In this document: piece after piece, positions 43,179-51,550 of the stretch
Numbering within the stretch: the first letter of the stretch is position 1
Layout of the letters: every line of letters begins with the position of its first letter
Source of the DNA: Streptomyces sp. NRRL WC-3605
GTDB taxonomy: Bacteria > Actinomycetota > Actinomycetes > Streptomycetales > Streptomycetaceae
Direction of reading: 5' to 3'
Length of the DNA stretch: 59,277 nucleotides
NCBI RefSeq assembly: GCF_001509795.1
Contig: NZ_LLZN01000070.1
Coordinates: forward strand, 1-59,277
Notes under the pieces: generated by a model
Told to the model about the DNA's origin: nothing
Database searches by the model: none
Seen by the model: the letters and a program-made list of their open reading frames with translations, nothing else
Position numbers and translations under genes: made by a program

Positions 43179-44056
43179 TGGCCCTCACCCTGGACACCGT
43201 CGATGACGACGACCGGCGGCTGCTGCGCAGGCTCGCCGGTCTGGTCGCCGACATGCTGGTCACCAAGCACAGCTACACCGATCAGTTCTTTCGCGCCCGG
43301 CGCCGTGAACCGATGAGCGTGGCCGCGGAGATCCAGTGGTCCCTGCTGCCGCCGCTGGCGATGTCCGTCCCGCAGGTCGCGGTGGCCGGAATCCTGGAGC
43401 CCGCCTACGACGTCGCGGGCGACAGCTTCGACTACGCCCTCAACGAGGACATCCTGCACGTGGCCATGGTCGATGCGATGGGCCACGGCCTGGATGCCGC
43501 CACAATGGCGACCGTCGCCGTCGGGGCCTACCGGCACGCCCGACGTGCCGACATCGGACTGTCCGAGATCTACGCGTTCATGGACCGGGCCATCGCCGAG
43601 CAGTTCGGGCCCGACCACTTCGTCACCGCCCAGATGATGCGTCTGAACATCGCGACGGGCCACCTGCAGTGGGTCAACGCGGGCCATCCCGCACCACTGC
43701 TGATCCGCGACCACCGGGTCGTCAGGCAACTGGCAGGCCCGACCACCCTGCCCGTCGGCTTCGGCGGTGAAGAGCCCCGGATCGGCGGGCAGATGCTCCA
43801 ACGCGGCGACCGAGTGCTGTGCTTCACCGACGGCCTGATCGAGGAGCACGAAGCCGGCGAAGAACAATTCGGCGAAGAACAACTCATCCACTGGGTCAAC
43901 CGCATCGAACACACAGCGAAGGGAGTACGAGCAGTGGTGCGCTCACTCTCCCACGCCCTGAAGCAGCAACGGGGCGGCCGCACCACCGACGACGCGACCC
44001 TCTTCATGATCGAATGGCGAGGGGGCGCCGCCGACCACCTCTTGCTTCTGGAGTGA
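43175..44056 (+). CDS. SpoIIE-type PP2C serine phosphatase (293 aa)
   Basis: Catalytic part with A-A-E-I-Q-W-S-L-L-P-P, D-V-A-G-D-S-F-D-Y (metal-binding Asp), M-V-D-A-M-G-H-G-L-D-A-A, N-A-G-H-P-A-P-L-L and T-D-D-A-T-L-F. Dephosphorylates STAS-type antagonists in partner-switching cascades. The STAS and SigB-like genes in this island would be natural partners, but both are broken. Confidence 0.85.
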   Translation: MMALTLDTVDDDDRRLLRRLAGLVADMLVTKHSYTDQFFRARRREPMSVAAEIQWSLLPPLAMSVPQVAVAGILEPAYDVAGDSFDYALNEDILHVAMVDAMGHGLDAATMATVAVGAYRHARRADIGLSEIYAFMDRAIAEQFGPDHFVTAQMMRLNIATGHLQWVNAGHPAPLLIRDHRVVRQLAGPTTLPVGFGGEEPRIGGQMLQRGDRVLCFTDGLIEEHEAGEEQFGEEQLIHWVNRIEHTAKGVRAVVRSLSHALKQQRGGRTTDDATLFMIEWRGGAADHLLLLE

Positions 44057-44470
44057 GCCGACAACCGCACCACCGAAGACGGGCCGACGCAACAGGGACC
44101 CACTTGCTGCCCAACCCCGGTACGCACTCGCCCCTGGCTGTCGCCGGTGCGCCCCCGACCTCAGCCGGCACCGTCCATATCCTGGGATTGGGCGGCTTCG
44201 GACCCTCCGTCACACGACCTGACGACTACTGTGTCGTACAGACGTCCCAGACCCCGGCGGCACGCTGTTACTGAGCACAGATGGCTGCGGGGTGCGGACT
44301 CTTCGTCTGTCACCCGGCGCATCCCTGGAGGGAACTGGGTGGGTCCTCTGTCCTGCTGCGCAGGCTGTCGGACCGACCGTTGCTCTGCCTCCGCCGAAAC
44401 ACGCCCCTGCCGGAGCGGCGCCCAGGGGGCCGGAACTCCGGCCCCGGGTGCCCGTCGGCGAATGGTCTTC
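44057..44470. other. Intergenic stretch without recognisable gene
   Basis: About 410 bp of GC-rich sequence between the phosphatase and a degenerate STAS remnant. No convincing frame seen. Confidence 0.4.
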
Positions 44471-44484
44471 CGAACCGAGGCGTC

Positions 44485-44690
44485 ATGCCCCTCTCACAGC
44501 CCACCGCCCACTGCACCACCGTGGCTTTCTGCGACTGCAGCGGGCGGATCCTCGACCTCGCCGGCCGCGGGTTCCAGCTCCTCGGCCCTCCGTTCGGCCA
44601 CCTGCCGCCTCCCCTCGGCGACACCCCGGCCGCGCCCCTTCCGGCCCCGCCGCACTGGTCTGTCCCACTTGCGCCTGTTCTTCCAGGAGG
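44485..44690 (+). pseudogene. Degenerate STAS-domain remnant
   Basis: The ATG context AACCGAGGCGTCATG is identical to that of the STAS gene at 42280. Reading on gives T-V-A-F-C-D-C-S-G-R-I-L-D-L, then G-R-G-F-Q-L-L-G-P-P, the core and end of a STAS domain with the beginning and middle missing. Confidence 0.45.
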
Positions 44691-44696
44691 TGTGCG

Positions 44697-45368
44697 ATGA
44701 AGGCCGAACCAGAGCGGGGACACACACGGAAGCCAGGGGATGGCGAGCCCTCAGCCATGGCTCCGGTGCGGTTGCGTCGGCTGAGCCGTTGGCTGGTGGA
44801 GGACCTGCGTGAGGATCTGGCGGGGCTGTATGTGGAGTCCCGCGCAACGCCGCCGGGTGATCCGTACCGCCGTCCCAGCCGCCAGAACTTCCTGAACCGC
44901 CTCATCACGGACATACGCCGGCCTGAATTCGCCATGGTGATCGCCGAGACGGACGGCCTGATGGGATGCGCCTTCGGATTCCCGGTACGCCGCGACGGCT
45001 CATGGTGGCTCGGCTTCGAAGGAATACTGCCGCGCAGCGTCGGGCAACTCACCGTGACCGGCAGCGTCTTCGCGTTCGCCGACATCCTGATCCGGCCGCA
45101 CCCGCAGAGCCGGGAACTCGCCCATCGCGTGCAGGAGCGGCTGCTGACCGACCATCAGGCATCGCTCGGCGCCACTCTGGTGGACCGGGCCGATCGCCCG
45201 ACCCTCGCTGTGCTCCGCTCTTGGGGGTGGCTGGACATCGGAGAGCTGCGCAGGCCACTGGGCGCCGCCACGTTCCGCGCGCTGGTGTTTCCCCTCGGGG
45301 AACGCACCACGGCGAGGCTGGAGGGCCTTGTCGCGATGCCGGGAGACGGTGGCCCGGGTGGGGCCTGA
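44697..45368 (+). CDS. GNAT-like N-acetyltransferase (223 aa)
   Basis: ATG 44697 with AGGAGG 8 bp upstream. The fold shows F-A-M-V-I-A-E-T-D-G-L-M-G-C-A-F-G-F-P (beta 2-4), F-A-D-I-L-I-R-P-H-P-Q-S-R-E-L-A-H-R-V-Q-E (acetyl-CoA loop) and A-T-L-V-D-R-A-D. Substrate unknown. The end overlaps the start of the GAF-ANTAR gene. Confidence 0.75.
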   Translation: MKAEPERGHTRKPGDGEPSAMAPVRLRRLSRWLVEDLREDLAGLYVESRATPPGDPYRRPSRQNFLNRLITDIRRPEFAMVIAETDGLMGCAFGFPVRRDGSWWLGFEGILPRSVGQLTVTGSVFAFADILIRPHPQSRELAHRVQERLLTDHQASLGATLVDRADRPTLAVLRSWGWLDIGELRRPLGAATFRALVFPLGERTTARLEGLVAMPGDGGPGGA

Positions 45369-46119
45369 CAGGCGGTCGGCCCGCATTCGGATGCTGGTGG
45401 CCGAGCAGGCGGTCCGACGAGGTGCCCGGGTGAGTGTGGTGGACGTGTGCACCGCGGCCGTAGCCGCGCTGCCGGTCAGCGGGGCCGGGCTGTCGGCGAT
45501 GTCCCGAATCGCGGCGAGCCATCCGTTGTACAGCACCGACGACATCAGCGGGCAACTGGAAGAGCTCCAGCTCACGCTGGGTGAGGGGCCCTGCGTGGAC
45601 GCCTTTGTACGCGGCTCGGCCGTCCTCACACCCGATCTGCTCACCACCGAACTTCAGGATCACTGGGCCGTGTTCGCGGATGCGGCCCTGGAGGCCGGAG
45701 CCCGCGCGGTGTTCTCGCTGCCCCTGCAGAAGGGGGCGATCAGCCCGGGAGTTCTGGACCTGTACGCCAACATTCCGACCGTACTGGGCACGGAGGAACT
45801 GGCCGACGCACTGGCGTTCGCCGATCTCGCGACACTGCTCCTGCTCGATACCAGGATCGACGATGCGGGCGCGCGGGCCGTCGGGCCGATGCCGGACCGC
45901 AGCTTCGGGGACCTGGGCGCGTACCGGGCGGAGATCGACCAGGCCAGCCGGATGCTCACGGTTCAGCTCGGAGTCGGCATCGAAGAAGCCTTCGTCCGGC
46001 TCCGCGCCCACGCCTATGCGCAGGGGCGCCGGCTCGCCGACGTGGCCGCCGACGTGGTGGCCCGACGGCTTCGTTTCACCCCGGACGCGGAGCCGGATCA
46101 GGCCGCGGAGGAACCCTGA
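45349..46119 (+). CDS. GAF and ANTAR domain protein (256 aa)
   Basis: GAF sensor (about residues 30-165, including L-G-E-G-P-C-V-D-A-F) and C-terminal ANTAR RNA-binding helices (V-Q-L-G-V-G-I-E-E-A-F-V-R-L-R-A-H-A-Y-A-Q-G-R-R-L-A-D-V-A). ANTAR proteins act as RNA-binding antiterminators. The GTG at 45349 overlaps the preceding gene by about 20 bp; ATG 45391 is an alternative. Confidence 0.82.
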   Translation: MARVGPDRRSARIRMLVAEQAVRRGARVSVVDVCTAAVAALPVSGAGLSAMSRIAASHPLYSTDDISGQLEELQLTLGEGPCVDAFVRGSAVLTPDLLTTELQDHWAVFADAALEAGARAVFSLPLQKGAISPGVLDLYANIPTVLGTEELADALAFADLATLLLLDTRIDDAGARAVGPMPDRSFGDLGAYRAEIDQASRMLTVQLGVGIEEAFVRLRAHAYAQGRRLADVAADVVARRLRFTPDAEPDQAAEEP

Positions 46120-46189
46120 CGCGTTGGTCACGGCCAAGGAATGTGCCCTACTTCCCGTCCCCTCGGGCAGGGACTAGTCTCAATCGAGG

Positions 46190-46915
46190 GTGCCCACGAT
46201 GGATCAACAGCTTCTGGCCAAGACCTTCGTCGAGCTGGCCGACAATCTGGTCGCCGACTTCGACCTCATCGATTTTCTGCGCCTGCTGACCGACCGCTGC
46301 GTCGGCATGCTCGACGTGAGCGCCGCCGGGGTACTGCTCGCCGACCGGGACGGCAAACTCCGCGTCATGGCCGCCTCCGACGAACAAGTGCGCCTGCTGG
46401 AGCTCTTCCAGCTGCAGAACGACGAGGGCCCCTGCCTCGAGTGCTTCCGCACCGGCGCACCAGTGATCGTCTCCGACCTCGGCACGGTGACCGCCCGCTG
46501 GCCGCGCTTCGCGGTGGCGGCCCAGCGCAGCGGGTTCGGGGCGGTCCAGACCCTGCCGATGCGTTTGCGGGACGAGGTCGTCGGCGCCCTGAACCTCTTC
46601 CGCACGACCCCCGGACCCTTCGACCCGGCCGCCGCACCCGTCGCGCAGGCCCTGGCCGACGTCGCCACCATCAGCCTGCTGCAACAACGCACCGCTCAGC
46701 GCAGCACGGTGCTCAACGAACAACTGCAGACGGCGCTGAACAGCCGGGTACTGATCGAACAGGCCAAAGGGAAACTCGCCGAACGCCAGGGCATCGACAT
46801 GGAGCAGGCGTTCACCGCACTGCGCGGTTACGCCCGCTCCCACAACCGGCGCCTGGCCGATGTGTCCCGCGCCCTCATCGACGGCTCGGAACCCCTCACC
46901 GGTCTGGGGTCCTGA
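46190..46915 (+). CDS. GAF and ANTAR domain protein (241 aa)
   Basis: GAF domain (about 20-165, N-D-E-G-P-C-L-E-C-F, with P-M-R-L-R-D-E-V-V-G-A-L-N-L-F) and ANTAR domain (S-R-V-L-I-E-Q-A-K-G-K-L-A-E-R-Q-G-I-D-M-E-Q-A-F). GTG 46190 or ATG 46199. The family pattern is stronger here than in the upstream GAF-ANTAR gene. Possible targets are stress transcripts of the island. Confidence 0.87.
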   Translation: MPTMDQQLLAKTFVELADNLVADFDLIDFLRLLTDRCVGMLDVSAAGVLLADRDGKLRVMAASDEQVRLLELFQLQNDEGPCLECFRTGAPVIVSDLGTVTARWPRFAVAAQRSGFGAVQTLPMRLRDEVVGALNLFRTTPGPFDPAAAPVAQALADVATISLLQQRTAQRSTVLNEQLQTALNSRVLIEQAKGKLAERQGIDMEQAFTALRGYARSHNRRLADVSRALIDGSEPLTGLGS

Positions 46916-46967
46916 CCCACGCCCTTGCCGGGGCCCGCTCCGGCGCTGCCCGTGCCCCCGAGCATCG

Positions 46968-47727
46968 TCACCCTGCCCTCCTGCGATCGTGGGCCTCGGC
47001 CATCATCTGGTCGCGCAGGCGCGCACAGGTGCGGATGATCAGCCGGGAGACGTGCATCTGCGAGAGACCGAGCTGCAGGGCGATGCGGTCCTGCGTCATC
47101 TCGCATAAGAAGCGCATGTAGAGGATCTGCCGTTCGCGTTCTGGCAGGGCACTCAGCAGCGGGCGGAGGGCTTCACGGTTGACGATCACGTCGAAGCCGG
47201 GCTCGGTGCCACCGACCGTGTCGGTCAGTGGGTGGCTGTGCTCGGAGCGACCGGGTAAGGCGTCCAGGGACAGGGAGGTGAAGCTCCGCATCGCCTCTTG
47301 GCCCAGCCGCACCTCCGTCTCGGTGAGGCCGGTGTGCACGGCGATGTCGTGGACGGAGGGTTCGCGGCCGTAGAGCGAAGCGCACTCACGGCCGGCGGAG
47401 CGGACCTGGGTACTCAACTCCTGTACCCGTCGCGGTACGTGCACACCTCAGAGGTGGTCACGGAAGTGCGGTTTCACTTCGCCCAGGATCGTCGGTACGG
47501 CAAAGCTCGGGAAGGCGTTGCCAAGGCTCGGGTCGAAACGGGTCACCGCCTTGATCAGACGTCGGGCGACCTGCTCGAGGAGCCCAGGCGCACACCACTT
47601 CCTGCCTCAGGGCGGTCCTCTCCGGGCCGTCCGGCGGGGCGGCGATACGGCGGAACGCGGCATCGGTGTCCGGGGCGTCGTCATAGGGGTGTGCGCCTCG
47701 TGGCCTCTGGGTACGTGCATACGGCAT
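46968..47727 (-). pseudogene. SigB/SigF-type sigma factor, multiply broken
   Basis: From ATG 47727 the start M-P-Y-A-R-T-Q-R-P-R-G-A-H-P-Y is intact to V-V-C-A-W. A deletion and frame change follow, then L-I-K-A-V-T-R-F-D-P-S-L-G-N-A-F and H-F-R-D-H-L, then TGA at 47448-47450 where Trp is expected. From V-H-V-P-R-R-V-Q-E-L onward regions 3 and 4 are intact (E-R-Q-I-L-Y-M-R-F, Q-L-G-L-S-Q-M-H-V-S-R). Region 2, which melts the promoter, is damaged. Confidence 0.8.
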
Positions 47728-47915
47728 GGGCACGGGTCTCCTCATCGGTGGCGTCGCTCACCGTGGGAGCCGTCGGACCGCAGCGCACTGGGGAGCAGCC
47801 ACAACTGCTCCCACGGGCGGGCTGCACAGCACAGGCGTCCGACGGCCGTCCTGGACGAAGGCACCGGAGAGTTGAGTTCGCCGCTCCCGATGCCGTCCGC
47901 CGGCCCCGTGCGCCG

Positions 47916-48152
47916 TCAACTCGGGTCCGCTTCGTGGAGGCGCCTCAGTGCTCGGCGCAGCTCCCGCTGTATCGGTTCCGGGAGTGCCTCGTCCGTCGTC
48001 GTGGCGACCAGGGCGGCGGCCACGTCCCGGAGCTTGGTGTTGCAGCGCTGCGACACGTCCACCAGCACGTCCCAGGCCCTGTCGCTGGAACCCGCCGAAG
48101 GCACAGCCGTGAACAGCCGGTGTTCCTCACGGGGCGGGGTCACCTGGTGCAT
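47916..48152 (-). CDS. Small ANTAR-like protein (78 aa)
   Basis: A-W-D-V-L-V-D-V-S-Q-R-C-N-T-K-L-R-D-V-A-A-A-L-V-A matches the second and third ANTAR helices; the first is replaced by an unrelated N-terminus. It may be a stand-alone RNA-binding fragment or a truncated gene. Confidence 0.6.
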   Translation of the reverse strand: MHQVTPPREEHRLFTAVPSAGSSDRAWDVLVDVSQRCNTKLRDVAAALVATTTDEALPEPIQRELRRALRRLHEADPS

Positions 48153-48191
48153 GGCCGTACCTCACAGGGCAGTCATCCCGTCCACAAGTCG

Positions 48192-48548
48192 TCAGCGGCG
48201 CGCCAGTTGCCGTTCGCCGGCCGCACCAGGCTTGTAGGGCAGTCCGTAGTGCTTGAAGACCGCTTCCTCCTGCTCGGCAGGCAGCACGTCGTCGGTGCCG
48301 ATCGAAGGGGCCTGCTTCACCAGCGTTCTGACATAGCCGACCCTGAGATAGCCCGGCCCGACGATCGCGTCGTCGAGAGGGACGAAGACCAGACGGTGCC
48401 GGGTGGGCAGCCCGGTCCGTACCGTGGCCATGGCCGGCTCATCGGTGGTGGTGTCCACGTAGACCGCCTCCAGGACACCGATCTTGTGCGACTCGGTGTC
48501 GACGACATCGCGGTTGCGCCATTCTCGGACGTCGGCTGCGTGAATCAT
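48192..48548 (-). CDS. PRC-barrel domain protein (118 aa)
   Basis: M-I-H-A-A-D-V-R-E-W-R-N-R-D-V-V-D, K-I-G-V-L-E-A-V-Y-V-D and F-V-P-L-D-D-A-I-V-G-P-G-Y form a PRC barrel with a conserved C-terminus E-R-Q-L-A-R-R. Intact copy of the gene that is frameshifted at 50695. Function unknown; common in actinobacterial stress clusters. Confidence 0.82.
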   Translation of the reverse strand: MIHAADVREWRNRDVVDTESHKIGVLEAVYVDTTTDEPAMATVRTGLPTRHRLVFVPLDDAIVGPGYLRVGYVRTLVKQAPSIGTDDVLPAEQEEAVFKHYGLPYKPGAAGERQLARR

Positions 48549-48596
48549 GACCTCTCCCTACTCGGACGACCCGCCTCGCCGCGTACGCTGCATCCG

Positions 48597-48847
48597 CTAG
48601 GGGAGCGGCTTGCCCTCCCAGGCGGCGACCAGGTCCGCGGCCACCTCCGGAAGTTCGGCGTCGCACTGCCCAGCATGCCGCGGGCCAGGTCGATGACCGC
48701 ACGGCCGGCCGGCGCCTGCCGCAGCTGGCCGCTCTCTGCGCGCAGTGCGGCGACATCCCGTCCCACAGGTGCGTTCCCCCACGTGGCCTCGGCCCGCAGA
48801 TCCCACCACTCCTCTTGGATCCCACGTGTGCGCTGCACGGCATACAC
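48597..48847 (-). pseudogene. ANTAR-domain gene with internal deletion
   Basis: L-R-A-E-S-G-Q-L-R-Q-A-P-A-G-R-A-V-I-D-L-A-R-G-M-L is the first ANTAR helix. The end V-A-A-D-L-V-A-A-W-E-G-K-P-L-P-stop is in another frame directly after it. The middle helix is missing. Confidence 0.6.
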
Positions 48848-48922
48848 CTCTCAACGATCAGAACGCGTCCGGCCGGGCTGATGCCATCCCCGGAACCTCA
48901 GGCTCCCGGGCCACTCCACGGA

Positions 48923-49201
48923 TCACTTGCGGTTTTCGCGGTCCCGACGGTCCTCGCGCCGCCAGCGCGCCCGGTGCTGACGGCTGTAGCGGCGGTCCCA
49001 GCGGTCCTGACGATCCCGGTGCACCTGGTAGTCCCGATAGTTTCCGAGATCGGAACCGTCGCCACGGATCCAGCCTCCCCCGCGTTCGCGGCCGTTCCGG
49101 GTGGCGCCGAAGACCAACACGGCCGCAGCCACCCACCAGATGGGGCTGATGAAGCCGAGGCCGAACAAGACCACGATGAGGATGAGGAGCAGCACGAACA
49201 C
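48923..49201 (-). CDS. Small hydrophobic protein with charged tail (92 aa)
   Basis: Two membrane helices (M-F-V-L-L-L-I-L-I-V-V-L-F-G-L-G-F and W-W-V-A-A-A-V-L-V-F-G) followed by a tail of about 50 residues rich in Arg, Asp and Tyr. This layout recurs in Streptomyces proteins annotated only as hydrophobic protein. Function unknown. Confidence 0.65.
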   Translation of the reverse strand: MFVLLLILIVVLFGLGFISPIWWVAAAVLVFGATRNGRERGGGWIRGDGSDLGNYRDYQVHRDRQDRWDRRYSRQHRARWRREDRRDRENRK

Positions 49202-49701
49202 GGTGGGCCTCCCCGGGAGCGGGACACAGCATCGATACCGGGGACTGGGGCCTCAACCCACAGCGTAGTCCTGCCGAACGGTTGCGGATACCGTGCGACG
49301 TCAGCGCGTCCTGTGCGGCATGGATGACCGCTTGACACCTGTCGGGGAACTGCGGCGAGGGCTAGCATGCGTCATGCCGCCCCTGCCCCCGGCAGCGTCG
49401 CACCGCCAACGCCGTCCCCAGAGGGCCACCCTGCACATCGGCGCCGCAACCCGCCACGTCACGAGCGAGGCCGTTCCCGTACGCGCCCCTCGTCACGCGA
49501 TCCCGGTCGCACCCCGATGTGCCCCGGGCGGGCACCGATCTGCTGCCCGCCGTATCGCACGCGTCCCACACCAGGCGGTACACATGTACGCGCTGATCCT
49601 TCCCGCTTCAACTCCCTTCGTCCTGCTCGCCGGCTCCGAGCGGCAACCCCACGACGACGAACTCGCGGCCCGGGCGAGCTGACCGGTTGCAGGGCCGCAT
49701 C
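49202..49701. other. Intergenic stretch without convincing gene
   Basis: About 500 bp. Open frames exist on both strands but their translations are Pro/Arg-rich and unlike proteins. It may include remnants of lost genes. Confidence 0.4.
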
Positions 49702-50529
49702 TCAACTGCGCCGGTTCAGTACGTGGGCCAAGCGTGGGAGTTCCTCGTGCAGCAGTCGGCCTACCAGGGCACCGCCGAAGACGACGACACCCACGCCGAC
49801 CAGCCAGGACTGGATGACCAGGACGGTTCCGACCGGGCCGTAGCTGACAGCGTTGGATGCAATCAACGGCGAGAAGACGAGCCTGGAGAAAACCCTCAGG
49901 CCGAGCAGCCCGATCACGGTGGCCACGGCGCCGGGCAACAGGGCACGCCAGCGGACCCTCCCGCCGAGCAGCACGCGCTGGGACCACCACAGGAACAGCA
50001 CGGCGCTCAGCGAGGCCACGGCCCCGCCTGCCAGGGGTTCGCGGCGCAGCGTGGTGGTGGCGGAGACGAAAAGGTATCCGGTGAGGACACCCAGCCACAC
50101 CACATGCCGCCATCTGGCCCACCAGCCGGCCGGCGGCAGGTCCCAGACCTTCTCGTAGCCGGTCTGCACCGCCGCCCCGAAGGCCAGGCCGAACACGGCA
50201 AGGGCGGCGATACCGAACACGGTCGTCGTCCGCAGGGCCTGACCGGGCCGGATGAACAGCTGCTCGACCTGGCGTCTGGAGGCCCTCGACACACCAAGCC
50301 CCTCCCCCAGCCACTGCGCGAACCCCCGCCCGTGCTCGGGATCGGCGGAGGAGACGATGATCAGGAGTGGCACCAGCGTGAGCAGCCCCAGCGCGGCAAA
50401 GCCCAGCGAACGTGACCACAGCTCAATGTCCCTGCTCCGCCGCCATCCTCGTCCGACGGGCGAACGGCTGATCACGCGGCGCAGCCGCCCGAACCAAGAC
50501 AAACGGTCCGCGGCACCAGAAGGCTTCAT
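49702..50529 (-). CDS. YihY/BrkB-like membrane protein (275 aa)
   Basis: Six predicted helices. L-W-S-R-S-L-G-F-A-A-L-G-L-L-T-L-V-P-L, T-G-Y-E-K-V-W-D-L-P and S-Y-G-P-V-G-T-V-L-V match the YihY/BrkB family (function unsettled). ATG 50529 is chosen over the ATG 6 bp upstream. Intact; sits between the two PRC-barrel copies. Confidence 0.82.
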   Translation of the reverse strand: MKPSGAADRLSWFGRLRRVISRSPVGRGWRRSRDIELWSRSLGFAALGLLTLVPLLIIVSSADPEHGRGFAQWLGEGLGVSRASRRQVEQLFIRPGQALRTTTVFGIAALAVFGLAFGAAVQTGYEKVWDLPPAGWWARWRHVVWLGVLTGYLFVSATTTLRREPLAGGAVASLSAVLFLWWSQRVLLGGRVRWRALLPGAVATVIGLLGLRVFSRLVFSPLIASNAVSYGPVGTVLVIQSWLVGVGVVVFGGALVGRLLHEELPRLAHVLNRRS

Positions 50530-50694
50530 CGGCATGCCTGTCGACTACCACGGTCGATACCGTCAGCGCGCGAGGGCGCGACGCAGACGTTCACGGATAA
50601 CCTGGAAGAACAGAGGCCCACCGGGCTCAGCGGGCGGCGACTTCCGCAAGGGGCAGCTCGCACCGGCCATGATCAACGGCCCAGGAGGCAGGCC

Positions 50695-51050
50695 ATGATC
50701 CATGCAGCCGACATCCGCGAGTGGCGCAACCGCAGCGTCGTCGACCCCAAGGGCCACAAGATCGGCGTACTCGAAGCGGTCTACGTCGACACCACCAACG
50801 ACGAACCGGCCATGGCCACGGTCCGCCCCGGGCTCCCCACCCGCCACCACCTGGCTTTCGTACCCCTGGACGAGGCGATCTCGGGCCCGGCTACGTCAAG
50901 GTCTCCTACACCAAGACGCTGGTGAAGAAGTCGCCCTCGGTCGGCATGGACGACATCCTGCCCGCCGAGTCGGAGGAAGCGATCTTCCAGCACTACGACA
51001 TGCCCTACCAGACGGGCACAGGCGGCGAGCGGCAACTCGCGCGCCGCTGA
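50695..51050 (+). pseudogene. PRC-barrel domain gene, frameshifted
   Basis: M-I-H-A-A-D-I-R-E-W-R-N-R to P-L-D-E-A-I in one frame, then G-P-G-Y-V-K-V-S-Y-T-K-T-L to E-R-Q-L-A-R-R in the next. One C is missing near 50887 (GGGCCCGG for GGGCCCCGG). Otherwise very similar to the intact copy at 48192. Confidence 0.8.
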
Positions 51051-51088
51051 TCACCCGCGCTCAGCCACCCGAAGGAGGCGTACGCGTC

Positions 51089-51259
51089 ATGGCCCTCTTC
51101 CTCTTTCTCGTTCTGGTCGCCGTCGTGCTGGGAATCATCGGAGTGGCAGCAGATGGGTTGGGCTACTTGTTGATCATCGGCATCGTGGTCCTTGTGGCCG
51201 CGCTGGGCCTCATCGCCGTCCGCTGGTCCCAGCGCACGGGTCACCGCCCCCTCCGATAA
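51089..51259 (+). CDS. Small two-helix membrane protein (56 aa)
   Basis: ATG 51089 with GAAGGAGG upstream. Two helices linked by V-A-A-D-G-L-G-Y-L, tail R-W-S-Q-R-T-G-H-R. Paralogue of 25013-25183. Last gene before the right att site. Confidence 0.68.
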   Translation: MALFLFLVLVAVVLGIIGVAADGLGYLLIIGIVVLVAALGLIAVRWSQRTGHRPLR

Positions 51260-51418
51260 CGAACGACACGTTGTACTCCCTCGAAGCCCAGTCATTGGGA
51301 GCCGACGGGAGCCGTCCCGCTCCCCGGGCCCTTCCGACACCACCCGAGCCCTACCGATCCCAATGCCCTGACCTGCGGAAATGCCAAACAGGCAGGTGCC
51401 GATCCCGCCCGAACCTCA

Positions 51419-51462
51419 TTCGGGACGAAGAGGTCGTGGGTTCAAATCCCGCCACCCCGACA
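51419..51462. repeat. attR: right attachment core
   Basis: 44-bp copy of the tRNA-Pro 3' part. Identity with attL continues to 51474, giving 56 bp. It ends the tandem array; chromosomal sequence follows. Confidence 0.92.
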
Positions 51463-51467
51463 CAGGT

Positions 51468-51503
51468 CAGAGGCTCATTCGCGTGATCGCGGGTGGGCCT
51501 CTG
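51468..51503 (+). terminator. Candidate original tRNA-Pro terminator
   Basis: CAGAGGC/GCCTCTG inverted repeat around a 22-nt loop with an inner CGCG pair. It lies at the same distance from the att core as the hairpins brought by the two elements. Confidence 0.45.
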
Positions 51504-51550
51504 GGCGTTTGTGCGTCTGGTCCGGCTGCGGCCGAATGGAGAGGGTGCGG

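Larger units (their letters stand above)
22970..51462. mobile_element. Decayed AICE-derived genomic island with stress cargo (about 28.4 kb)
   Basis: Bounded by att repeats 22970-23015 and 51419-51462. Its left end retains only fragments of an AICE (RepSA-like gene joined to the integrase C-terminus). The rest is cargo: envelope-stress, membrane-lipid, GAF/ANTAR, STAS, sigma-factor and PRC genes plus several IS remnants. At least seven genes are frameshifted, split or internally deleted. No integrase, excisionase or tra gene remains, so it would depend on the neighbouring AICE for movement. Confidence 0.82.

Noticed and set aside
11217..51462. Biosynthetic gene cluster or phage defence island
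   Set aside because: No synthases, carrier proteins or recognised defence modules apart from a single DUF3800 gene of unknown role.
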